Positions 1-6,857 of a DNA stretch of 21,289 nucleotides are shown piece after piece. Source of the DNA: CAYWHE01 sp964458125 (GTDB lineage: Bacteria > Bacteroidota > Bacteroidia > AKYH767-A > OLB10). The number at the start of each line of letters is the position of its first letter. Position 1 is the first letter of the stretch. The translations under genes and the position numbers were made by a program. Below the pieces are notes generated by a model. That model made no database searches and was not told where the DNA came from. It saw only the letters and a program-made list of their open reading frames with translations. The stretch covers positions 1 to 21,289 of the forward strand of contig CAYWHE010000050.1 in NCBI GenBank assembly GCA_964458125.1, read 5' to 3'.

Positions 1-664
1 CAAAAAGCAGGTCTGTTTGTTTATTATCCTGCTTCGGACAAAATGCCGAACGGTCGATACTGTTGGGAATGATGCGTATTTTTTCCTTTTCCGGATGGGT
101 CATGCAGGACCTGTCCTGGGAGGAAATAATCATCCGTTCATCAAACCAGCTGAAGGCCTTGTTTTCATATTTCTTCAGCAATTTTTCCTCATAGCGGAAG
201 AAGGGTTTTAAATAAAAAGGCGCACGGGCCGCACGTTGTTCCATACCGCGCGAAAAAAGATCCTGGTAGTCAAGCACCTTGGGGATGCCTTTCAGTTCCC
301 TGGCATACTCGGCCATGCGGATCAACTGGCAAAAGATTATATCGGGCTGAATGGCCCGGATTTTTTCTTCAATCTTGAGTAAAATAGAAGGGGAATAAAA
401 ATAACCAACCTGGAAAGGCAAACCCCTGAACAGGGTATTGACCAGGTTCAGGAAAATATGCATGCGACTCAGGGATACTACCCGTATGCTCCGGCACCAG
501 GGCTTCAGTTTGTCAAGCGCTTCGGCATGAAGTTTTCCAGGGTTCAGGGCAAAAAGATGAATTTCATGGTGTGCCGACAAGGCCTTGATCTGCTGAAAAG
601 CTCTGAGCTTATCACCTTTTTCCAACGGATAGGGCATGCGTGAGAGCAGAACAAAAATTTTCAT
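1..664 (-). CDS. Glycosyltransferase, group 4-like N-terminal domain (partial, C-terminus beyond left edge)
   Basis: The minus frame is open from an ATG at 664 to the window edge, giving about 221 residues. It starts MKIFVLLSRMPYPLEKGDK, the first beta strand and glycine-rich loop of a GT-B glycosyltransferase acceptor domain. That opening resembles the family of sugar transferases starting with a PYP-x-KGDKxR motif (the TIGR03087-like group, recalled, not searched). Further along, PKVLDYQDLFSRG and IRIIPNSIDRSAF fit the end of the N-terminal domain and the interdomain linker; the nucleotide-sugar-binding half is missing. It probably transfers a sugar in cell-surface glycan synthesis at the cytoplasmic face of the membrane. 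It lies 115 bp after the glycosyltransferase ending at 780 and may share its transcript. Family confidence is high; substrate unknown. Confidence 0.85.
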   Translation of the reverse strand, partial: MKIFVLLSRMPYPLEKGDKLRAFQQIKALSAHHEIHLFALNPGKLHAEALDKLKPWCRSIRVVSLSRMHIFLNLVNTLFRGLPFQVGYFYSPSILLKIEEKIRAIQPDIIFCQLIRMAEYARELKGIPKVLDYQDLFSRGMEQRAARAPFYLKPFFRYEEKLLKKYENKAFSWFDERMIISSQDRSCMTHPEKEKIRIIPNSIDRSAFCPKQDNKQTDLLF

Positions 665-714
665 AAGGGAAGGAATGCCGGTGTCCTGGGTTTTATTTTG
701 TCCGATCAAATTAT

Positions 715-748
715 CCGGTTAAACCGGTTCCTCTACAGGGAACACCGG
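715..748 (-). terminator. Palindrome and hairpin between two glycosyltransferase genes
   Basis: The 115-bp gap holds two overlapping inverted repeats. One is a 13-nt palindrome, CCGGTTAAACCGG (715-727). The other is a hairpin with arms at 724-731 (CCGGTTCC) and 739-748 (GGAACACCGG, with a two-base bulge). On the minus strand the hairpin follows the stop of the gene at 780 and is followed by TTTAACCGGATAATTT, a weak T-rich tract. It could be a weak terminator or attenuator, or a regulator site for the downstream glycosyltransferase. The sequence shows the repeats; the function is inferred. Confidence 0.35.
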
Positions 749-779
749 ATCTCCGTTGTTTCGAGGGCCTAAATTTACT

Positions 780-1982
780 TCATCCCTTTAAAATCTGAAG
801 GTAAAATTGATAAAGTTTTTTTCCGATGATGTCATTATTGTATTCCGATGCAGCCAAATGCGCTGCAGCCGCTCCGATCCTCCGGCATAATTCCGGATTT
901 TTCCGGCATTCCAGTATCCAATGAATGAATTCGGTGGCCGAATCGGCAATCAGGATATTTTCGCCATGCTTACAGGCAATTCCTTCCGCTCCTATACGGG
1001 TGGAGATAATGGTTTTTCCCAAAGCCATACCTTCCATAATCTTGACCCGCATACCACCACCGGATAATAAGGGAACAATCATGATTGCCTTATTGCTCAT
1101 GTACCGGATCGCATCGGAAATGAAATCCTCAACGATAAGACCGGCGTCCCTCCTCCTTTTAATGGCTTCGGGCATATTTTTTCCGGCCAGGTATAAACTG
1201 ATGCCGGGATCCCTGGCCTGAACTTCCGGCCATACCTTCTTCAGGAACCATTCCACGGCCTCGAGATTCGGCATCCAGTCCATGGATCCGAGATGAAAGA
1301 GGGAAAACCCAGGGATTTCCATTTCCGTAGCCTGATAACGACCGATCTCCAGCCCCAGCGGTATGATGCAGGCCGGAAGCCGGCAGCCATCTTCACGCAT
1401 CAATTTTTCATCTTCGGCAGTAATCGGAAGGATGGCATCATAACGATTCAGCATGGCTATTTCATAAGTACGAAGCTTTGCGGCCAGGTGAGACAAATAC
1501 CACCTTTTAAGCGGGTTCCGGCAGGCATAAGCCAGTTGCTGCCAGATGCGGTATTCAACATTATGGGCCCGGAGTACAATACGGGCTGCAGCATGTTTCC
1601 TGATGGTGTCCACATAGGGAGCCAGGAACAGGCTCTCCAATTGGACGATATCATAGGATCCCGCTTTCAGGATTTCGACCAGTTTTGTTTCAAAATCCTT
1701 TGAAATGAAGCGCTGTATATGATAAGAGTCTTTCCGGAACAGGTTCAAAAAAGCAGGTAATACTTTCACCGTAGTATCGAGGTAGACCATTTCAACAGCC
1801 GTTGATTGTCTGAATGAAGGATCTGTTTTTTCCGGATCAACGTAATGTTTTTGAGTGTTAAAGGCCAGGATTTTCACCTTTGCCCCGGCGCTGATAAGTG
1901 AACCGGTGATGGCGCGCATGGCAATCGTTCCCCCGTCACCAGGCGGATCAGGAACCCGCAGGCATAATTGCAAAACGTTCAA
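780..1982 (-). CDS. Glycosyltransferase family 4 protein
   Basis: 400 residues, the usual size for a GT-B group-1/GT4 enzyme. The N-terminal Rossmann domain opens with NVLQLCLRVPDPPGDGGT and contains RAHNVEYRIW (about residues 140-149). The C-terminal domain has FHLGSMDWMPN and, near residue 310, GGGMRVKIMEGMALGKTIIS, which carries the nucleotide-sugar-binding E-x7-E-like region of GT4 enzymes. It is predicted to be a cytoplasmic retaining sugar transferase in surface polysaccharide or LPS synthesis. The start is TTG at 1982, sharing the four bases TTGA with the stop of the permease gene upstream. No ATG or GTG lies upstream in this frame before a stop, and the next ATG is codon 22, inside the fold, so TTG is preferred. 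The overlap implies translational coupling to the LptF/G-type gene. Substrate unknown. Confidence 0.9.
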   Translation of the reverse strand: MNVLQLCLRVPDPPGDGGTIAMRAITGSLISAGAKVKILAFNTQKHYVDPEKTDPSFRQSTAVEMVYLDTTVKVLPAFLNLFRKDSYHIQRFISKDFETKLVEILKAGSYDIVQLESLFLAPYVDTIRKHAAARIVLRAHNVEYRIWQQLAYACRNPLKRWYLSHLAAKLRTYEIAMLNRYDAILPITAEDEKLMREDGCRLPACIIPLGLEIGRYQATEMEIPGFSLFHLGSMDWMPNLEAVEWFLKKVWPEVQARDPGISLYLAGKNMPEAIKRRRDAGLIVEDFISDAIRYMSNKAIMIVPLLSGGGMRVKIMEGMALGKTIISTRIGAEGIACKHGENILIADSATEFIHWILECRKNPELCRRIGAAAAHLAASEYNNDIIGKKLYQFYLQILKG

Positions 1983-3400
1983 GCTGTCTTTGGTTTGAAA
2001 AATCTCTTGAAAAAATTCTGGTAGGAATCCATGTCAAACAGAGCCGAATCCTTGGTGGCCTTATAGGAAAGAAACAATCCCACCGGCAGCAATACGGCTG
2101 ATGCCATCCACATGCCATTCAGTGGTGAAAGCATTCCATCCTTGGCCAGCTTTTCTCCCGAAATGGAAATGATATGAAAGATCAGGAAAAAACATATGGA
2201 TACCACCACCGGCAATCCCAGCCCTCCTTTACGGATAATTGCGCCCAGCGGTGCGCCAATCAGGAAAAGAATAAAGCAGGCGAATGAAAGCGTGATCTTC
2301 CGGTGCCACTCCACCTTAAACCGGGTAATCGTGCGCTGTTTGCCCTCCAATTCATCAGCCAGCGAATACGCATAGGAACGAATGCTCCTGCACTGATTCA
2401 GCGCATTATCCATGACCATCGAACGGTCGTCAACAGGAACCTCAAGGAGTATGTCCGTACCTTCCTTTCCTGGCGTTGTCAGGGTTCTGGTATGAACCGA
2501 ATCGCGGATGAAGGAGTAATAGGGTTTCAGGTTAACAATAAATTCCTTTCTGCGTACGTCCTCCCTTTCCGAAAAACTGTCAATGGCATGGGTAAGCTGC
2601 TGCAGGTTGAGCATCTGGTAGTTGTCCCGGAAAAGATCTTCGTTCGTGCGGCTCAGCTTGAAGGAGGAAAGATCAAACCGGATGAGGTCGGAAGTAAATG
2701 AGGAACGGATCAGGGGATGCGAATTGGCCGGCCCGTCGTATTTGTTCTGCTCTTCGTAATTATAACCGTTGAACAGGGTTACGATCAGGTACTTTTCATC
2801 ATCACTCATGACCATTTTACCTTCACCGGCTATGATGACATTGGTATTTCCCAGTCCCTTGGTATGATCATAGATCATGACGTTGTAAAGGGTCTGTCCG
2901 TCGGCTCCTTTTTTTCCCACCTTGATGCTGTAATTGTCGATGCCATTATAAAATACGCCTTCCCTGATGGAAAGCGCCGGCTTCTGCTGCCGCACATCGT
3001 AGAGCAGGGAGCCCATCTTCAGGTTGGTGAAGGGCAGGATGGAGTTGGAAAAATAAAAGGCCAGCAGGCATATCCCGATAGATACAAGCACCAGGGGCAT
3101 CATCAGTTTCTGGAGTGAAATGCCGGCCGATTTGGCCGCCACGATCTCATAATGTTCGGCCATGTTGCCGAAGGTCATGATACTGGAAACGAGTATGGCT
3201 AGCGGCAAAGCCAGTGGAACCAAGGTAGCAGACGTATAAAGCAACAATTCCGCAATCACGTACCACTCCAGCCCCTTCCCAACCAGGTCGTCAATGTATT
3301 TCCACAAAAACTGCATGAGCAAAACAAACAGGGCGATGAAAAAAGTCATCACAAATGGTCCGAGGTACGACCATAAAACGAGCTTATACAGTTTCTTCAA
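1979..3400 (-). CDS. LptF/LptG family (YjgP/YjgQ) LPS export permease
   Basis: 473 residues, longer than E. coli LptF/LptG (about 360) because of a larger soluble domain, as is common in Bacteroidota. Three N-terminal membrane segments lie around residues 13-35, 50-75 and 97-120. A periplasmic region spans about 125-375 and should form the beta-jellyroll that joins the Lpt bridge. Three C-terminal segments follow, including GAPLGAIIRKGGLG and HIISISGEKLAKDG, both typical of the family. Family role: with LptB it extracts LPS from the inner membrane and hands it to LptC/LptA. The start is TTG at 3400; an in-frame TAA sits two codons upstream and the next ATG is inside the first membrane segment. 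LptF and LptG cannot be told apart here, so no symbol is given. Glycosyltransferases downstream fit an envelope-glycolipid operon. Confidence 0.93.
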   Translation of the reverse strand: MKKLYKLVLWSYLGPFVMTFFIALFVLLMQFLWKYIDDLVGKGLEWYVIAELLLYTSATLVPLALPLAILVSSIMTFGNMAEHYEIVAAKSAGISLQKLMMPLVLVSIGICLLAFYFSNSILPFTNLKMGSLLYDVRQQKPALSIREGVFYNGIDNYSIKVGKKGADGQTLYNVMIYDHTKGLGNTNVIIAGEGKMVMSDDEKYLIVTLFNGYNYEEQNKYDGPANSHPLIRSSFTSDLIRFDLSSFKLSRTNEDLFRDNYQMLNLQQLTHAIDSFSEREDVRRKEFIVNLKPYYSFIRDSVHTRTLTTPGKEGTDILLEVPVDDRSMVMDNALNQCRSIRSYAYSLADELEGKQRTITRFKVEWHRKITLSFACFILFLIGAPLGAIIRKGGLGLPVVVSICFFLIFHIISISGEKLAKDGMLSPLNGMWMASAVLLPVGLFLSYKATKDSALFDMDSYQNFFKRFFKPKTA

Positions 3401-3459
3401 AACTTATTCGGTATACTTGCACATCCGGCAAAAATTGAACAGTTGTCGTGAATTGAGGC

Positions 3460-4074
3460 ATGCAAGATACAAATTTGGTCCTTACGGCTGGTGAACGGGA
3501 GGCCATGAGCAATACCGGTTTTTTTGAAACAAAAATCCGGGTCATGCATAAAATCAACGGGCTATTGGGTCATTTATTACAAACTCTGGAAGCAAGACGG
3601 GAACGTTGGAAAAATCTGTTGCCTGAAGGTGTGATGGATCAGCAGGGTAAAATAAGCAGGGGTGAAAATTACAGGGGTTTTCCATACCTGGTGCTGGATT
3701 ATCCCCGCAACTTTGAAAAACAAAACGTATTTGCTTTCCGCAGTATGTTCTGGTGGGGAAATTTTTTCAGCTATACGATTCAGATCAGCGGGCGTTACCT
3801 GGAAGCCGTCCCGGCCAGCCTTCCGGATTTGCTGCCACTGCTGCAGACAGAACAAGTGTGGATATGCATCAATAAAAATCCCTGGGAACATCATTTCGGT
3901 GCAACGAATTTCAAACCGGCAGCTGGATGCAGCCGGCAGGAGTGGGATGAAATTATTCAACGGGGATTTATCAAACTGGCCTTTACCTTCGAACTCAGCC
4001 ACTGGGACCGGATTTCCGAAAACGGGCGAATGGCCTTTGATTATTTTGCAGGCGTTCTCTTCGAGCCCGGGTGA
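3460..4074 (+). CDS. Conserved-looking hypothetical protein, aromatic-rich
   Basis: 204 residues from ATG 3460. Other starts are 3505 (MSNTGFFETK, preceded by GGGAGG only two bases from the ATG, so poorly spaced) and 3544. I do not recognise the family. No signal peptide, membrane segment, P-loop or metal motif is visible. The middle is rich in aromatic residues (FAFRSMFWWGNFFSY near 90-104; WICINKNPWEHHFGATNF near 133-150), suggesting a compact soluble domain. A TATACTTG resembling the Bacteroidota -7 element lies at 3412-3419. The gene diverges from the LptF/G-type gene (60-bp gap) and converges with the START-like gene, whose stop is only four bases away. Codon use looks like that of its neighbours. 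Function unknown. Confidence 0.75.
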   Translation: MQDTNLVLTAGEREAMSNTGFFETKIRVMHKINGLLGHLLQTLEARRERWKNLLPEGVMDQQGKISRGENYRGFPYLVLDYPRNFEKQNVFAFRSMFWWGNFFSYTIQISGRYLEAVPASLPDLLPLLQTEQVWICINKNPWEHHFGATNFKPAAGCSRQEWDEIIQRGFIKLAFTFELSHWDRISENGRMAFDYFAGVLFEPG

Positions 4075-4078
4075 ATTC

Positions 4079-4465
4079 TCAGGATCCGATGATCTGCCTC
4101 AACGTATTGATCTGGGCCTCCCAGAGCCGCTTTCCCGATTCCTGTTCACCGTTCACCGCAAAATCGGTGATCATCAGTGCAATGTCACCGGTGATATCAT
4201 CCTTAACAATTTCCATTTCAAAAAAAGTATCCTCCTTATCCTCCAGCCAGTGAAAGCGTATTGACTGGTTATCTTTCCTGGAAACCAGTTTGGCTTTGGA
4301 AAGGGTACCATCCCAGGAAAAGATGAATTGACCGTCCCGCTCGGTGACGTCATCGGCAAACCATTCTGAGAGACCGCTTGCATTGCTGATAAAACTATAG
4401 AGTATTTTGGGTGATGAACGGATTTCAAATTCAACCTGGTACTTTTCCTTAAACTTTTTAGACAT
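4079..4465 (-). CDS. START-like domain protein (SRPBCC superfamily)
   Basis: 128 residues from ATG 4465; a TTG twelve bases upstream is possible but less likely. The pattern is that of a small helix-grip fold: YQVEFEIRSSPKILYSFISN (strand 1 and helix 1), then SGLSEWFADDV, ending in a long C-terminal helix GKRLWEAQINTLRQI. It matches the short START-like/AHSA1-type proteins common in Bacteroidota, which are thought to bind hydrophobic ligands or act as small chaperone cofactors; no enzyme motif is visible. It is transcribed divergently from the membrane methyltransferase gene (104-bp gap) and convergently with the unknown gene on its left. Ligand unknown. Confidence 0.82.
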   Translation of the reverse strand: MSKKFKEKYQVEFEIRSSPKILYSFISNASGLSEWFADDVTERDGQFIFSWDGTLSKAKLVSRKDNQSIRFHWLEDKEDTFFEMEIVKDDITGDIALMITDFAVNGEQESGKRLWEAQINTLRQIIGS

Positions 4466-4548
4466 TCTGATGATCAATTATAGTCTGCTTCATTCCCCTG
4501 CACGAATCTTCCACGGGGTCAATATAGAAATTAATATTTAAAATAAGC

Positions 4549-4556
4549 TATCTTCG
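4549..4556 (+). promoter_or_regulatory. Bacteroidota -7 element upstream of the methyltransferase gene
   Basis: TATCTTCG differs at one base from the Bacteroidota consensus TAnnTTTG and lies 13 bases before the ATG at 4570, implying a very short 5' leader. No clear -33 TTG is seen at the usual spacing. Confidence 0.4.
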
Positions 4557-4569
4557 CCAAAATTTAAAA

Positions 4570-5313
4570 ATGGCACTAATCCATTCTTTGGAAAGCGAAG
4601 GCAACTGGCTTTTTAAACGCAGGGGACAGCTTCCCCTTGTGCTGTTCCTCCTGGCCATTCCCGCCATTCTCTTCCATGATTATTCGACCGTTTCACCGAT
4701 GGTTAAAAAGATAACCGACATGACGGCCGTGCTGATCAGCTTCCTTGGCTTGCTGGTTCGTTCCTACACCATCGGCACCACACCCAAAGGCACTTCGGGG
4801 AGAAATACCGAAAACCAGGTGGCTGAAGTTCTGAACAGCACGGGTATTTATTCCATAGTTCGCCATCCCTTATACTTGGGAAATTTCCTGATGTGGATCG
4901 GCATCGTTATTTATACCCTGCATCCCTGGTTTATCATGGTGGTTTCCCTGATGTACTGGCTTTATTACGAACGTATTATGTTTGCCGAAGAACGATTCCT
5001 TGAAAAAAAATTCGGAGCAGCTTACCTGGACTGGTCTCTGCGGGCCCCCGCCTTTGTTCCCGCTTTTTCCGGGTTCAGACCTAGCCATGTGCCCTTTTCC
5101 CTGAAAAGTGTGCTCAGAAGGGAATATTCCGGGGTACTGGCAACAGTTATTGGTTTTGTCTTTGTTGATGTCCTGCGTCATTATTCCCTGTTTCACACCT
5201 TTGAGCCCAATAGCAATCACCTTTATGTACTTGCCGGTTTTGGCGTTTTAACGCTGCTGTTGCGATCGCTCAAACATTATACAAATGTGCTGAAGGAAGA
5301 AGACCGGTCCTGA
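4570..5313 (+). CDS. Isoprenylcysteine carboxyl methyltransferase/PEMT-like integral membrane methyltransferase
   Basis: 247 residues with about five or six hydrophobic segments (near 20-37, 49-66, 99-130 and two at the C-terminus). The core motif SIVRHPLYLGNFLMWIG (about 95-111), followed by YYERIMFAEERFLEKKFG and YLDW, is the SAM-binding signature shared by ICMT (PF04140) and phospholipid methyltransferases (PF04191). Bacterial members methylate lipids or other membrane substrates; they have no prenylated CaaX proteins to act on. About 75 residues follow the usual end of the domain and add two more membrane segments, possibly for substrate choice. The gene seems to be transcribed alone, with an AT-rich inverted repeat after the stop. 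Family confident; substrate unknown. Confidence 0.85.
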   Translation: MALIHSLESEGNWLFKRRGQLPLVLFLLAIPAILFHDYSTVSPMVKKITDMTAVLISFLGLLVRSYTIGTTPKGTSGRNTENQVAEVLNSTGIYSIVRHPLYLGNFLMWIGIVIYTLHPWFIMVVSLMYWLYYERIMFAEERFLEKKFGAAYLDWSLRAPAFVPAFSGFRPSHVPFSLKSVLRREYSGVLATVIGFVFVDVLRHYSLFHTFEPNSNHLYVLAGFGVLTLLLRSLKHYTNVLKEEDRS

Positions 5314-5368
5314 GAATTTTCCAAAAAACAAGCATACGTTTTGTTTTGATCGAAAAAATCAATCATTT

Positions 5369-5416
5369 CACCCCGTTTCTGAAAAGTACGTATTTTCCTG
5401 TACCTGAAGCAATCCC
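5369..5416 (+). repeat. Direct repeat copy A: tRNA leader (48 bp)
   Basis: Matches 5843-5890 at 45 of 48 positions with no gaps, at a constant offset of 474 bp. Both copies can form a hairpin with arms GAAAA and TTTTC around a 7-base loop; one of the three differences lies in that loop. This copy runs directly into the decayed tRNA. Confidence 0.9.
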
Positions 5417-5481
5417 GGCGAAGCAGCTCCGATGGTCAGCGCTCAGGATTCACATCCGACGGCGGGCGGACGGGGGATCCA
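5417..5481 (+). pseudogene. Decayed tRNA-Met copy
   Basis: The first 41 bases align without gaps to the intact tRNA at 5891, with eight differences, and similarity fades after that into a G-rich tail. Changes break the structure. The D-arm reads GCTC/GCGC with a T-C mismatch, the anticodon triplet CAT has become CAC, the 3' side of the anticodon stem no longer pairs, and there is no T-arm or 3' acceptor strand. The promoter element has also gone: AATCATTT at 5361-5368 stands where the intact copy has TATATTTG. It is therefore best read as a dead tandem duplicate of the tRNA unit. Its exact 3' end is uncertain. Confidence 0.8.
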
Positions 5482-5834
5482 CAGACATCTTTATTTTTTT
5501 TACTGTCCGGTAATATTCCTTTCCATTTTCCTCCATTTCACTGGTCATGTTTTTTGCCAGCGTTTTATCCTCCCCGGCATTTGGTAAACATCATACAGGT
5601 TATACCACTGACCCGGAACAAAGAATATCCGTGCATGATCAATTCTCAAAAACAGGATGGAAAGCCCGCTTTGGACCCTGGATTATTCTCAATACCGAAT
5701 CATGTCCGGTGAAAAACGAGGCCATGCAAAGGGAAAAACAGCCTAAAACCGGCCGGGGCAGGCTTTTTATCAAAAACATGATCACGTAAAAATTTTAAAT
5801 CACAGCCCGCTTCCCGGATTTTTATGAAAAATCA

Positions 5835-5842
5835 TATATTTG
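5835..5842 (+). promoter_or_regulatory. -7 promoter element of tRNA-Met (TATATTTG)
   Basis: Perfect match to the Bacteroidota sigma-A -7 consensus TAnnTTTG, 49 bases before the mature tRNA start. A -33 TTG is not obvious. The same position in the decayed upstream copy reads AATCATTT. Confidence 0.6.
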
Positions 5843-5890
5843 CACCCCGCTTCTGAAAAGTACGCATTTTCCGGTACCTGAAGCAATCCC
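5843..5890 (+). repeat. Direct repeat copy B: leader of intact tRNA-Met (48 bp)
   Basis: Lies between the -7 element and the mature 5' end of the tRNA, so most of it should be transcribed as the 5' leader removed by RNase P. It is 45/48 identical to 5369-5416. It contains the hairpin GAAAA-GTACGCA-TTTTC. Confidence 0.85.
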
Positions 5891-5967
5891 GGCGAGGTAG
5901 CTCAGATGGTTAGAGCGCAGGATTCATAACCCTGAGGTCGGGGGTTCGACTCCCCCCTTCGCTACCA
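5891..5967 (+). tRNA. tRNA-Met (anticodon CAU), elongator type
   Basis: A 77-nt cloverleaf including an encoded CCA. The acceptor stem is GGCGAGG with CTTCGCT (two G-U pairs), followed by discriminator A. The D-arm is GCTC...GAGC. The anticodon loop is TTCATAA, with CAT at 5925-5927. The T-arm is GGGGG-TTCGACT-CCCCC. The anticodon stem lacks the three G-C pairs of initiator tRNA and base 1 is paired, so it is not the initiator. A CAU anticodon could also be the lysidine-modified tRNA-Ile2; the body looks more like elongator Met, but that was not tested. A promoter element lies at 5835-5842 and a terminator follows. Confidence 0.95.
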
Positions 5968-5971
5968 GTTG

Positions 5972-6001
5972 AAAGCCGCCTTTGGTGGCTTTTCCTTTTT
6001 T
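5972..6001 (+). terminator. Rho-independent terminator of tRNA-Met
   Basis: Nine-base stem AAAGCCGCC/GGTGGCTTT (one G-T pair) with a TTT loop, followed by a T-rich run (TTCCTTTTTT), starting five bases after the tRNA CCA. It lies between the tRNA and the convergent GIN lipoprotein gene. Confidence 0.8.
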
Positions 6002-6091
6002 GGGCAAGTCCTGTCTTTGATTGGTGTTCTCAGGCGGATGCGTGACGCCGACCCCGGATTAATCCATGTCTTCATGCATCACCTGTTATCC

Positions 6092-6841
6092 TCACCTGTA
6101 GATCAACGCTCCGTCGCCCAGGATTTCCTTCTCTATCTTATAAGGCGTTCCGGAATAATAGATGTCGCCCTGCAAAACTATTTTCGCGCCCAGTTCCTTA
6201 GTCACGTTGATGTAAGTATCGTTGGTGCTGGCATTGGTCACATAGGTGTAACCTGTTTGCAGCCCGCTACAGTCCATCGGCCCTGAACCGGAATTATAAA
6301 CGTAGCTGACTCCGGAATAACCCGATGCCTTCAAATCCGCTGTGCCTGTGTGCAGGGAAAGCCAGGTGGTGCCGCAATTCACAAGCAGGCGGATGGATCC
6401 GCTGCAGGTCCACCCATCCATATTAAAAAGCGATTCCCTTATGGTATCGGAACAGGTGATGTTACCGGAACCCGTGTAATAGATATACTGTATGGACGGA
6501 AGGGAAAGTTCCACGGTGAATTTGTTCTTAAAACTCCTTACCCAGTTGCACTTGTTTTTATTGCGGATGGTCAACGTTCCATGATCCACCTCCGTGGTGA
6601 TGAGGTCAAGCAGGTTTTCCCCGGCGGTGACCTTGCATTCAAACGGTTTGCCCGGATGAAGAATCAGATCCACATTATGATGCAGGGTGATTTTGCTGAA
6701 CCCGGAAACATTCCGGAATTCCGTTGTTTCGCTGCCGGTGCTTTTAAAACAGTCGCAACGGTTTTCCTTTTTGCAGGAAGCCGCCAGGATCAACCCGGAC
6801 ATCAGCAGGCTTAATTTTACGTATAGGACTATGCGTTTCAT
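6092..6841 (-). CDS. Head-GIN domain (DUF2807) lipoprotein
   Basis: 249 residues. The N-terminus is a lipoprotein signal ending LAASCKKE, with the lipidated cysteine at residue 23. The rest is a repetitive beta structure with the sequence habits of DUF2807, the putative autotransporter-adhesin head GIN domain: VSGFSKITLHHNVDLILHPG near 45-64, TLTIRNKNKC near 90, and repeated T/S-G-S-G turns (YTGSGNITCSD, YNSGSGPMDCSG) as expected for a right-handed beta-helix. Family members are surface or periplasmic proteins of unknown function, widespread in Bacteroidota. The gene starts 16 bases after the MlaF stop on the same strand, so it is very likely co-transcribed with mlaE-mlaF, an unusual pairing. 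It has eight cysteines, several of which could form disulfides. Confidence 0.88.
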   Translation of the reverse strand: MKRIVLYVKLSLLMSGLILAASCKKENRCDCFKSTGSETTEFRNVSGFSKITLHHNVDLILHPGKPFECKVTAGENLLDLITTEVDHGTLTIRNKNKCNWVRSFKNKFTVELSLPSIQYIYYTGSGNITCSDTIRESLFNMDGWTCSGSIRLLVNCGTTWLSLHTGTADLKASGYSGVSYVYNSGSGPMDCSGLQTGYTYVTNASTNDTYINVTKELGAKIVLQGDIYYSGTPYKIEKEILGDGALIYR

Positions 6842-6857
6842 TCCATTAAGGTGATCA

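Larger units (their letters stand above)
5314..5890 (+). other. Intergenic region with a decayed tRNA unit and a tRNA promoter
   Basis: This 577-bp stretch has no convincing protein gene. It holds a weak AT-rich inverted repeat just after the methyltransferase (5325-5331 AAAACAA with 5341-5347 TTGTTTT), then the decayed promoter/leader/tRNA copy (about 5352-5481). About 345 bp follow in which I recognise nothing. The region ends with the promoter and leader of the intact tRNA-Met. The 80-codon frame at 5547-5789 shows no domain or family resemblance and is probably chance. Confidence 0.6.

Noticed and set aside
17..643. Plus-strand frames at 17-211 and 458-643
   Set aside because: Both are shadows of the minus-strand glycosyltransferase, which has clear GT-B motifs and is open to the window edge.
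5417..5481. Attachment-site scar of an integrated element
   Set aside because: Integrative elements usually duplicate the 3' end of a tRNA; here the promoter, leader and 5' half are duplicated, and no integrase or element is nearby. Simple duplication and decay explains it better.
5547..5789. 80-codon open frame between the two tRNA copies
   Set aside because: No family resemblance, unlikely composition, no -7 element at a sensible distance, and it lies in a region that otherwise looks non-coding.
5891..5967. Initiator tRNA-fMet
   Set aside because: The first base is paired (G-U) and the anticodon stem lacks the three G-C pairs of initiators.
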